From positions 868,001 through 932,000 of the forward strand of contig CAXIYB010000001.1 in the NCBI GenBank assembly GCA_964036665.1: a stretch of 64,000 nucleotides of DNA, given 5' to 3'. The notes under the pieces were generated by a model. The model had not been told where the DNA came from. It saw only the letters and a program-made list of their open reading frames with translations, and did no database searches. Origin of the DNA: Gordius sp. MW1 (lineage: Eukaryota > Nematomorpha > Gordioida > Gordea > Gordiidae). This document shows, one piece after another, positions 42,311-50,222 of the stretch (its first letter is position 1; every line of letters starts with the position of its first letter). A program made the translations under genes and the position numbers.

Positions 42311-42579
42311 ACCGTCTGTGGGATTTTCAACACGATATAGAAGAAGAAGAAGCGTGAGTGGGCGTGAATTTTTTTTAATACCACCGTGAGTGGGCGGGCC
42401 GTGAATAAAAATTTGGGCCCGCGCCCAACATGCATACATAAACACATTGCATACATACATAAATACATTACATGGCCGTGAATAAAAATTTGGGCCCGCG
42501 CCCAACATGCATACATACATACATAAACACATTGCATACATACATAAATACATTACATACGTACATACATACCTTAGTA
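42311..42579 (+). repeat. Half cassette, left side of inversion axis
   Basis: Only the left part of a cassette: start, GAA tract, minisatellite and the first part of the microsatellite up to ACCTTAGTA, cut by the hAT terminus. It carries CACGATATAG as in copy 9 and an 8-T run in the GAATTTT tract, unlike the half cassette on the other side. The right part of this cassette is absent from the window. Confidence 0.92.
42572..42579 (+). other. 8-bp flank of hAT, left (CCTTAGTA)
   Basis: The octamer abutting the left terminal repeat is part of the normal cassette sequence and fits the nnnTAnnn target-site pattern described for Buster-type hAT elements. A normal insertion would show the same octamer in direct orientation on the right. 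Instead the right flank is its reverse complement. Confidence 0.8.
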
Positions 42580-42594
42580 CAGTGGTTCTTAACC
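42580..42594 (+). repeat. hAT terminal inverted repeat, left
   Basis: CAGTGGTTCTTAACC; it matches the right terminus at 14 of 15 positions. This is the 3' end relative to the transposase gene. Confidence 0.9.
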
Positions 42595-42605
42595 TTTTTA
42601 TACAT

Positions 42606-42646
42606 GCGACCCCCCAAATATTTTATAATTTTTTTGCGACCCCCCC
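42606..42646 (+). repeat. hAT subterminal GCGACCCCCC direct repeats
   Basis: GCGACCCCCC starts at 42606 and GCGACCCCCCC at 42636, separated by an AT-rich spacer. Related GGTCGCC (opposite strand, about 45191) lies just inside the other terminus. Repeated subterminal motifs are commonly transposase binding sites in hAT elements; binding here is inferred. Confidence 0.5.
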
Positions 42647-42740
42647 ATTTTTTTTATAATAATTTATATTTGTTAAATTATCTATTATATGATTTTTTAT
42701 TATTGTTTCATTTTATTAAATAATAAACATAAAACACAAC

Positions 42741-42746
42741 TTTATT
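42741..42746 (-). promoter_or_regulatory. Possible polyadenylation signal of the transposase gene
   Basis: AATAAA on the - strand, about 120 bases past the transposase stop codon and inside the transposon. In DNA this AT-rich the hexamer can occur by chance. Confidence 0.35.
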
Positions 42747-42789
42747 ATTTCATTATCTATTTAAAATTTAAATAGATAATGAAATAATA
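42743..42789. repeat. Perfect 23-bp inverted repeat with 1-nt spacer
   Basis: The arms at 42743-42765 and 42767-42789 are perfect reverse complements around a single A. It sits in the 3' noncoding part of the transposon, between the stop codon and the left terminus, next to the AATAAA hexamer. In RNA it would form a long AU-rich hairpin near the transcript end; in DNA it could extrude as a cruciform. Confidence 0.85.
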
Positions 42790-42864
42790 TCAACATAAAA
42801 ACTTCATAATTAAACATAAAAACAATTCATTTATAATAAAAAGGATATGCATTCGGAAATATAT

Positions 42865-44805
42865 TTAATGAGATTTCTGCTGCTGAACATCATCAACCAA
42901 TTTGTTAATTCTTGGTTCAATTGATTGTAATGCTATCCTCATGCAGGAATCTAGTCGCAATCGATTGCGTTTTTTAGTTTTTATATCCACCATAGTTGAG
43001 AAACCTTTTTCACACAAATATGTACTAGCGAAAGGCAGCAAATTTTGCATTGCTGCTGAAAATAATGGAGGATATTCTGCACGAATTTGTATCCAAACTT
43101 GCGCCAAACTTTTAGTTTTAAACAAAGATTTTAAATTACAATCATTTATTAATTCTAATAATGAATCTTCATCATCTGATGATAAATTGGTATTTTTATA
43201 ATTGTTGTATGGATCTTGAATCCAGAGTTTTGTAATGTGACCTTCATCATTAGGGAAATATTTTTCAAATTTATCAATTAATTTTAAAATATGACATTTA
43301 ATCAAGTAATTTACATTTTCTTTCTCGAATTGAAATTTTGAATCAGAGATTAGTTGTGAATAGAATGGAAACATTTCATATATATTTGAGTCTATTCTTT
43401 GAATCCATCTTTGTAATTTCATTTTCATAGCCTCAATTTTGTTATGCATAGTAAAAATATCAGATTTAGGTCCTTGCATAGATATATTCAACTGATTTAG
43501 AATTGTAAAAATATCCGCTAGATATGACAATTTAGCGACCCAATTATTGTCATCAAAATAGCTTGATAGGCTGGAGTTTTTATCATTTAAAAAAGGTTCA
43601 ACTTCCAGTCTCAATTCAAATAAACGAGTTAAGATTTTTCCTCGTGATAGCCATCTCACTTCTGTGTGAAATAAAAGAGAACTATTATCTGCGCCAACTT
43701 CTTCACAAAAAATTGAAAATAATCTTGACTTTAGTGAACTTCCTTTTATGAAATTTATAATCTTTACTGAAATTATCAAAACTTCATTCAATTCTTCACT
43801 CATTTCCTTGGAGGCTAATTGTTCCCTATGAATAAAACAATGAGTAGTTGTTATGTTTGCATGTGCAATACGTTTTATTCTTGATGTAATGCCCTTATAA
43901 CAGCCAGTCATAGAGGCAGCACCATCTGTGCAAATTCCAACACAGTTTTTCCAGAGTAAGCCATTAGTATTCAGAAAGGAATCTATTTTGTTAAATATAT
44001 TTTCACTTGTTGTATCTGTTTCTAAGTCTATGCAAAAGAGAAATTCTTCAGATATATCCATTTTTATAAAATCAATAAATCGAATGTATCCTAAGCAAAT
44101 GCTCCTGTTAGAAACATCTGTAGATTCATCTATTTGTAATGAGAACCAAGGAGAATTTTTAATATAGCCAGTTAACTGTTCCTGAAGATCATTAGCTATT
44201 AATAAAGTTCTATTATAAATTGCATCATTTGACAAAGGTATTTCTTTAATTTTGTTTGACACAAAGGGTTCAAATAGCTCTTTACAAATATTAAACATGG
44301 CAGGTTTTAATAATTCTTCGGCTATAGTAAATGGTTTTTTTGCTTTTGCAATGTACAAAGCTGCAATAAATGAAGCTTTTAATAAATTTTTATTGGTAGT
44401 AGTTGTCACATTTATGAGCGTCTTTTGATTTTTTAATTCATCTCTTTTTCTTATAAAAAAATCTTCCTTTTTATTTTTATATTTATCATGGTTAAGATTT
44501 AAATGCCTCCACAATTTATTAGGTTTCATTGATTCATTAGAGAGAACTACACCACATATAACACATTGTGGTTTTGTAGTTCCTCGAACTTCTATGCTTA
44601 CAAACCCATATTTAATATAATCACGATAGTATTTTCTAATTCTATTGTTACTTGATTTTATACCTTTAGTTTTAGGACTATTGGTTTTTTCCGTTTCATT
44701 TTTCGCTGTATCATCATCGGAACCTTCACTAATATTTGAAGTTCCTGGTCCGCGATTATTTAGATCAAAAAAAATTTCCAATGTTTCTTTCTGCTTTTTG
44801 CTCAT
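42865..44805 (-). CDS. hAT transposase with BED zinc finger (Buster/ZBED-like)
   Basis: A 646-residue protein predicted to cut and paste the surrounding element in the nucleus by binding its terminal repeats. Residues 1-60 are polar and probably disordered. A BED-type zinc finger follows at about 65-112, with C81, C84, H101 and H106 as ligands. The RNase H-like catalytic domain has D226 in QIDESTD and D294 in CTDGAAS as candidate first and second acidic residues. The hAT C-x2-H motif is C323/H326, with the conserved Trp in TEVRWLSRG at 385. The C-terminal dimerisation region ends in CEKGFS, where E599 is the likely third catalytic residue. The frame is open from ATG to TAA, with length normal for the family and no broken motif. 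Overall it resembles the transposases from which vertebrate ZBED5/FAM200/SCAND3-type genes derive. Activity is not shown; the residue assignments are by motif recognition. Confidence 0.93.
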   Translation of the reverse strand: MSKKQKETLEIFFDLNNRGPGTSNISEGSDDDTAKNETEKTNSPKTKGIKSSNNRIRKYYRDYIKYGFVSIEVRGTTKPQCVICGVVLSNESMKPNKLWRHLNLNHDKYKNKKEDFFIRKRDELKNQKTLINVTTTTNKNLLKASFIAALYIAKAKKPFTIAEELLKPAMFNICKELFEPFVSNKIKEIPLSNDAIYNRTLLIANDLQEQLTGYIKNSPWFSLQIDESTDVSNRSICLGYIRFIDFIKMDISEEFLFCIDLETDTTSENIFNKIDSFLNTNGLLWKNCVGICTDGAASMTGCYKGITSRIKRIAHANITTTHCFIHREQLASKEMSEELNEVLIISVKIINFIKGSSLKSRLFSIFCEEVGADNSSLLFHTEVRWLSRGKILTRLFELRLEVEPFLNDKNSSLSSYFDDNNWVAKLSYLADIFTILNQLNISMQGPKSDIFTMHNKIEAMKMKLQRWIQRIDSNIYEMFPFYSQLISDSKFQFEKENVNYLIKCHILKLIDKFEKYFPNDEGHITKLWIQDPYNNYKNTNLSSDDEDSLLELINDCNLKSLFKTKSLAQVWIQIRAEYPPLFSAAMQNLLPFASTYLCEKGFSTMVDIKTKKRNRLRLDSCMRIALQSIEPRINKLVDDVQQQKSH

Positions 44806-45199
44806 AATATGGAATATAATAACTATTTAAAATGAACAAACAATATAAGAAATAATGCACTATTTTGCGATCCAAAGTCTGTGGTGAGAAGTTCGCTTTA
44901 TTTTTAAATTTCAGAAGTTAAATTTGTTGAATTGTAAAATTAAATGAAGATAATTATTTTAAAGATTAGAAAATGAATAAATTATGAAACAGCAAAAAAA
45001 TCTACCATTCAAAAAATTATTTTCATTATAAATAATAAGTTTCACAACGTATTTTAATAGCAGCATGGTGTGAGTGGTTATAGCGACGTCTTGTAAATGT
45101 AAACAAACATAATGCAACGAGTTCGAATCCCAAGGTGAGTATTTTTTCTAAAGCTTTTCTGAATATTTTTATTTTATTCTAAAAAAATTTGGCGACCTA
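44806..45199 (-). other. hAT 5' noncoding region
   Basis: AT-rich leader between the transposase start codon and the right terminus. It should contain the promoter, but no TATA box can be singled out in such AT-rich sequence. A tRNA-like stretch with a B box lies at 45062-45147. No other gene is seen. Confidence 0.6.
45062..45147 (+). pseudogene. Degenerate tRNA-like segment with Pol III A/B boxes
   Basis: TGGTGTGAGTGG (45066-45077) resembles an A box and GTTCGAATC (45121-45129) is a perfect B-box match. A T6 run at 45142-45147 would end a Pol III transcript. An anticodon-like arm can be drawn: ACGT and ATGT pair around a 7-nt loop CTTGTAA, anticodon TGT if real. The T stem pairs poorly and no acceptor stem forms, so this is not a functional tRNA gene. 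It may be a tRNA or SINE relic captured by the transposon, read against the transposase gene. Confidence 0.35.
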
Positions 45200-45214
45200 G
45201 GTTAAGAATCACTG
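45200..45214 (-). repeat. hAT terminal inverted repeat, right
   Basis: Reads CAGTGATTCTTAACC on the - strand, one mismatch from the left terminus. This is the 5' end relative to the transposase gene. Confidence 0.9.
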
Positions 45215-45222
45215 TACTAAGG
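45215..45222 (-). other. 8-bp flank of hAT, right (TACTAAGG, inverted)
   Basis: Exact reverse complement of the left flank CCTTAGTA. Beyond it the cassette continues in reverse (GTATGTATGTACGTATG), so both sides of the transposon carry the same half of a cassette in opposite orientation. Confidence 0.9.
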
Positions 45223-45484
45223 TATGTATGTACGTATGTAATGTATTTATGTATGTATGCAATGTGTTTATGTATGTATGTATGCATGTTGGGCGCGGGC
45301 CCAAATTTTTATTCACGGCCATGTAATGTATTTATGTATGTATGCAATGTGTTTATGTATGCATGTTGGGCGCGGGCCCAAATTTTTATTCACGGCCCGC
45401 CCACTCACGGTGGTATTAAAAAAAAATTCACGCCCACTCACGCTTCTTCTTCTTCTTTATCGTGTTGAAAATCCCACAGACGGT
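45215..45484 (-). repeat. Half cassette, right side of inversion axis
   Basis: Reverse-oriented left half of a cassette, the same half as at 42311-42579. It has CACGATAAAG rather than CACGATATAG and a nine-base T-run. The satellite beyond it lacks the ACCAATTTAG monomers, as also after the cassette ending at 61208. It is therefore related to that copy and not to the left half cassette. Confidence 0.92.
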
Positions 45485-47368
45485 TGATATTCGATAAATT
45501 TCTGTCTAAATTTTTTGATTATTTTTAAATTTTTGTCTAAATTTGTTGATATTCTATAAATTTCTGTCTAAATTTTTTGATTATTTTTATATTTTTGTGT
45601 AAATTTGTGGATATTCTATAAATTTCTGTCTAAATTTTTTGATTATTTTTAATTTTTGTCTAAATTTGTGTATATTCTATAAATTTCTGTCTAAATTTTT
45701 TGATTCTTTATTTCTCTCTAAATTTGTAAATATTCTATAAATTTCTGTCTAAATTTGTGGATATTCCATAAATTTCTGTCTGAATTTGTGGATATTCTAT
45801 AAATTTCTGTCTAAATTTGTGGATATTCGATAAATTTCTGTCTAAATTTGTGGATATTCCATAAATTTCTGTCTGAATTTTTTGATTATTTTTAAATTTT
45901 TGTCTAAATTTGTGTATATTCTATAAATTTCTGTCTAAATTTTTTGATTCTTTATTTCTCTCTAAATTTGAAAATATTCTATAAATTTCTGTCTAAATTT
46001 GTGGATATTCCATAAATTTTTGTCTGAATTTTTTGATTATTTTTAAATTTTGGTCTAAATTTGTGGATATTCTATAAATTTCTGTCTAAATTTGTGGATA
46101 TTCTATAAATTTCTGTCTAAATTTGTGGATATTCGATAAAGTTCTGTCTAAATTTGTGGATATTCTATAAATTTCTCTCTAAATTTGTGGATATTCTATA
46201 AATTTCTGTTTAAATTTGTGGATATTCGATAAATTTCTGTCTAAATTTTTTGATTATTTTTAAATTTCTCTCTAAATTTGTGGATATTCTATAAATTTCT
46301 CTCTAAATTTGTGGATATTCTATAAATTTCTGTCTAAATTTGTGGATATTCGATAAATTTCTGTCTAAATTTGTTGATTATTTTTAAATTTTTGTCTAAA
46401 TTTGTGTATTCTATAAATTTCTGTCTAAATTTTTTGATTCTTCATAAATTTCTCTCTAAATTTGTGGATATTCTATAAATTTCTGTCTAAATTTGTGGAT
46501 ATTCGATAAATTTCTGTCTAACTTTGTGGATATTCGATAAATTTCTGTCTAAATTTTTTTGATTATTTTTAAATTTCTCTCTAAATTTGTGGATATTCTA
46601 TAAATTTCTCTCTAAATTTGTGGTTTTTTTTATAAATTTCTGTCTAAATTTTTTGATTATTTTTAATTTTGTCTAAATTTGTGGATATTCTATAAATTTC
46701 TGTCTAAATTTTTTGATTCTTTATAAATTTCTCTCTAAATTTGACAATATTCTATAAATTTGTCTAAATTTGTGGATATTCGATAAATTTCTGTCTAAAT
46801 TTGTGGATATTCGATAAATTTCTGTCTAAATTTTTTGATTATTTTTAAATTTTTGTCTAAATTTGTGGAAATTCTATAAATTTCTGTCGAAATTTGTGGA
46901 TATTCGATAAAGTTCTGTCTAAATTTGTGGATATTCTATAAATTTCTCTCTAAATTTGTGGATATTCTATAAATTCTGTCTAAATTTGTGGATATTCGAT
47001 AAATTTCTGTCTAAATTTTTTGAATTTGTGGATATTCTATAAATTTCTTTCTAAATTGTTTGATTCTTTGTAAATTTCTGTCTAAATTTGTGGATATTCT
47101 ATAAATTTCTGTCTAAATTTTTTGATTTTATAAATTTCTCTCTAAATTTGTGGATATTCTATAAATTTCTGTCTAAATTTGTGGATATTCGATAAATTTC
47201 TGTCTAAATTTTTTGATTATTTTTAAATTTTTGTCTAAATTTGTGGATATTCTATAAATTTCTGTCTAAATATTTTGATTCTTTAGAAATTTCTCTCTAA
47301 ATTTGTGGATATTCTATAAATTTCTGTCTAAATTTGTGGATATTAGATAAATTTCTGTCTAAATTTTT
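45485..47368 (-). repeat. 31-bp satellite block, inverted (1.9 kb)
   Basis: First satellite block of the inverted arm, the same monomer family read on the - strand. Markers such as ATTTGAAAATATTC and the T-rich GTGGTTTTTTTTATAAAT variant are the reverse complements of left-arm markers. A shortened junction, TTTTTTGAATTTGTGG near 47021, recurs near 60003. No gene is seen. Confidence 0.93.
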
Positions 47369-48225
47369 AATATTTCTCTGTTTATCTATAAATCCCCCCC
47401 CTCACTACGCTACTGGGTAAAACATACGTTCAATTTCACATAATTTTTAATTTTATGACAACGCATTTATTCATTATTTTTTTAGTTTCCTCCAATGAAT
47501 CTTAGAATTTACAATACATCATAATTTTGGCCATATTTTTCAATCAAAGATTTAGTACTTACAACCATGGTTTCAGATATACATCGGCAAATTTCAACAA
47601 AAAATATGTAATTCTCTTTATAATCAAAAATTATTAACTTAAAAAAAATCTAAATTAAAACAAATAATAGATGGCGGTATAAAAGATTGAACTTAAGACT
47701 TCATATAGCTTCGAAATATGATGAAGACGAATAATAAAAGTAAAATTATGTGTAAAATGTAAAAATAATGATTTATTTATTTGTGTATACCACATTTAAA
47801 GATCCATAAAATAAATTTGGCACAATCATTCTTAGCCACCATGAATTAGATATGCAAAATATCCTTATATATAGCTATCTTCTACATATATATGTATGTA
47901 TACAATGTATTTATGTATGTTGCAATGTATTTATGTATGCAATGTATGTATGTATGTACTAAGGTATGTATGTACGTATGTAATGTATTTATGTATGTAT
48001 GCAATGTGTTTATGTATGTATGTATGCATGTTGTCGCGGGCCCAAATTTTTATTCACGGCCATGTAATGTATTTATGTATGTATGCAATGTGTTTATGTA
48101 TGCATGTTGGGCGCGGGCCCAAATTTTTATTCACGGCCCGCCCACTCACGGTGGTATTAAAAAAAAATTCACGCCCACTCACGCTTCTTCTTCTTCTTTA
48201 TCGTGTTGAAAATCCCACAGACGGT
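47369..48225 (-). repeat. Composite-repeat cassette, copy 11 (full, inverted)
   Basis: Complete cassette in reverse orientation. Private change: GCATGTTGTCGCGGGCC replaces GCATGTTGGGCGCGGGCC, so the second minisatellite hairpin loses pairing and one base. The cassette ending at 56092 shares this. It also has TTCATTATTTTTTTAG where others have TTCATTGTTTTTTTAG. Confidence 0.9.
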
Positions 48226-49361
48226 TGATATTCGATAAATTTCTGTCTAAATTTTTTGATTATTTTTAAATTTTTGTCTAAATTTGTTGATATTCGATAA
48301 ATTTCTGTCTAAATTTTTTGATTATTTTTAAATTTTTGTCTAAATTGGTGGATATTCTATAAATTTCTGTCTAAATTTTTTGATTATTTTTATATTTTTG
48401 TGTAAATTTGTGGATATTCTATAAATTTCTGTCTAAATTTTTTGATTATTTTTAATTTTTGTCTAAATTTGTGTATATTCTATAAATTTCTGTCTAAATT
48501 TTTTGATTCTTTATTTCTCTCTAAATTTGAAAATATTCTATAAATTTCTGTCAAAATTTGTGGATATTCCATAAATTTCTGTCTGAATTTTTTGATTATT
48601 TTTAAATTTTTGTCTAAATTTGTGGATATTCTATAAATTTCTGTCTAAATTTTTTGATTATTTTTAAATTTCTCTCTAAATTTGTGGATATTCTATAAAT
48701 TTCTCTCTAAATTTGTGGATATTCTATAAATTTCTGTCTAAATTTGTGGATATTCGATAAATTTCTGTCTAAATATGTTGATTATTTTTACATTTTTGTC
48801 TAAATTTGTGGATATTCTATAAATTTCTGTCTAAATTTTTTGATTCTTTATAAATTTCTCTCTAAATTTGTGGATATTCTATAAATTTCTGTCTAAATTT
48901 GTGGATATTCGATAAATTTCTGTCTAACTTTGTGGATATTCGATAAATTTCTGTCTAAATTTTTTTGATTATTTTTAAATTTGTCTCTAAATTTGTGGAT
49001 ATTCTATAAATTTCTCTCTAAATTTGTGGTTTTTTTATAAATTTCTGTCTAAATTTTTTGATTATTTTTAATTTTGTCTAAATTTGTGGATATTCTATAA
49101 ATTTCTGTCTAAATTTTTTGATTCTTTATAAATTTCTCTCTAAATTTGACAATATTCTATAAATTTCTGTCTAAATTTGTGGATATTCGATAAATTTCTG
49201 TCTAAATTTTTTGATTATTTTTAAATTTTTGTCTAAATTTGTGGATATTCTATAAATTTCTGTCTAAATATTTTGATTCTTTAGAAATTTCTCTCTAAAT
49301 TTGTGGATATTCTAAAAATTTCTGTTTTGTGGATATTAGATAAATTTCTGTCTAAATTTTT
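48226..49361 (-). repeat. 31-bp satellite block, inverted, short (1.1 kb)
   Basis: Short satellite block giving a 1997-bp cassette step. It contains GTCTAAATATGTTGATT and ATTTGTCTCTAAAT variants, both repeated in 56093-57228. It ends in the shortened monomer CTGTTTTGTGG. No gene is seen. Confidence 0.92.
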
Positions 49362-50222
49362 AATATTTCTCTGTTTATCTATAAATCCCCCCCCCCCTCA
49401 CTACGCTACTGGGTAAAACATACGTTCAATTTCACATAATTTTTAATTTTATGACAACGCATTTATTCATTGTTTTTTTAGTTTACTCCAATGAATCTTA
49501 GAATTTACAATACATCATAATTTTGGCCATATTTTTCAATCAAAGATTTAGTACTTACAACCATGGTTTCAGATATACATCGGCAAATTTCAACAAAAAA
49601 TATGTAATTCTCTTTATAATCAAAAATTATTAACTTAAAAAAAATCTAAATTAAAACAAATAATAGATGGCGGTATAAAAGATTGAACTTAAGACTTCAT
49701 ATAGCTTCGAAATATGATGAAGACGAATAATAAAAGTAAAATTATGTGTAAAATGTAAAAATAATGATTTATTTATTTGTGTATACCACATTTAAAGATC
49801 CATAAAATAAATTTGGCACAATCATTCTTAGCCACCATGAATTAGATATGCAAAATATCCTTATATATAGCTATCTTCTACATATATATGTATGTATACA
49901 ATGTATTTATGTATGTTGCAATGTATTTATGTATGCAATGTATGTATGTATGTACTAAGGTATGTATGTACGTATGTAATGTATTTATGTATGTATGCAA
50001 TGTGTTTATGTATGTATGTATGCATGTTGGGCGCGGGCCCAAATTTTTATTCACGGCCATGTAATGTATTTATGTATGTATGCAATGTGTTTATGTATGC
50101 ATGTTGGGCGCGGGCCCAAATTTTTATTCACGGCCCGCCCACTCACGGTGGTATTAAAAAAAAATTCACGCCCACTCACGCTTCTTCTTCTTCTTTATCG
50201 TGTTGAAAATCCCACAGACGGT
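49362..50222 (-). repeat. Composite-repeat cassette, copy 12 (full, inverted)
   Basis: Complete cassette with the longest homopolymer (eleven C, that is eleven G on its own strand) and the private change TTTACTCCAATG. The following satellite starts with TTTGTCGATATTCG, shared with the cassettes ending at 58087 and 63766. Confidence 0.9.

Larger units (their letters stand above)
42580..45214 (-). mobile_element. hAT-superfamily DNA transposon, Buster-like, 2635 bp
   Basis: The ends are 15-bp terminal inverted repeats with one mismatch: CAGTGGTTCTTAACC on the left and, read inward, CAGTGATTCTTAACC on the right. CAGTGGTTCT starts are typical of hAT elements. One gene, an intact BED-finger transposase, occupies 1941 bp on the - strand, so the element could be autonomous. 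Its left subterminal region has two GCGACCCCCC repeats 30 bp apart. It lies exactly at the point where the whole satellite array flips orientation and lacks a direct target-site duplication. It is the only such insertion among the cassettes in the window. Confidence 0.93.

Noticed and set aside
42902..44830. Several + strand frames of 61-99 codons across the hAT element
   Set aside because: They lie antisense to the intact transposase gene, or overlap its start, and have no recognisable domain.
45062..45147. Functional tRNA-Thr(TGT) gene
   Set aside because: The acceptor stem does not pair, the T stem has at least three mismatches and the D stem is poor. Only the Pol III boxes and an anticodon-like arm remain.
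42580..45214. Ordinary hAT insertion with 8-bp target-site duplication
   Set aside because: Left and right octamers are reverse complements rather than direct repeats, and the missing half of the cassette is not found on either side.
45555..45620. TTTTATATTTT match to the budding-yeast ARS consensus next to cassettes
   Set aside because: Such matches are expected by chance in DNA this AT-rich, and the consensus does not define origins in animals.
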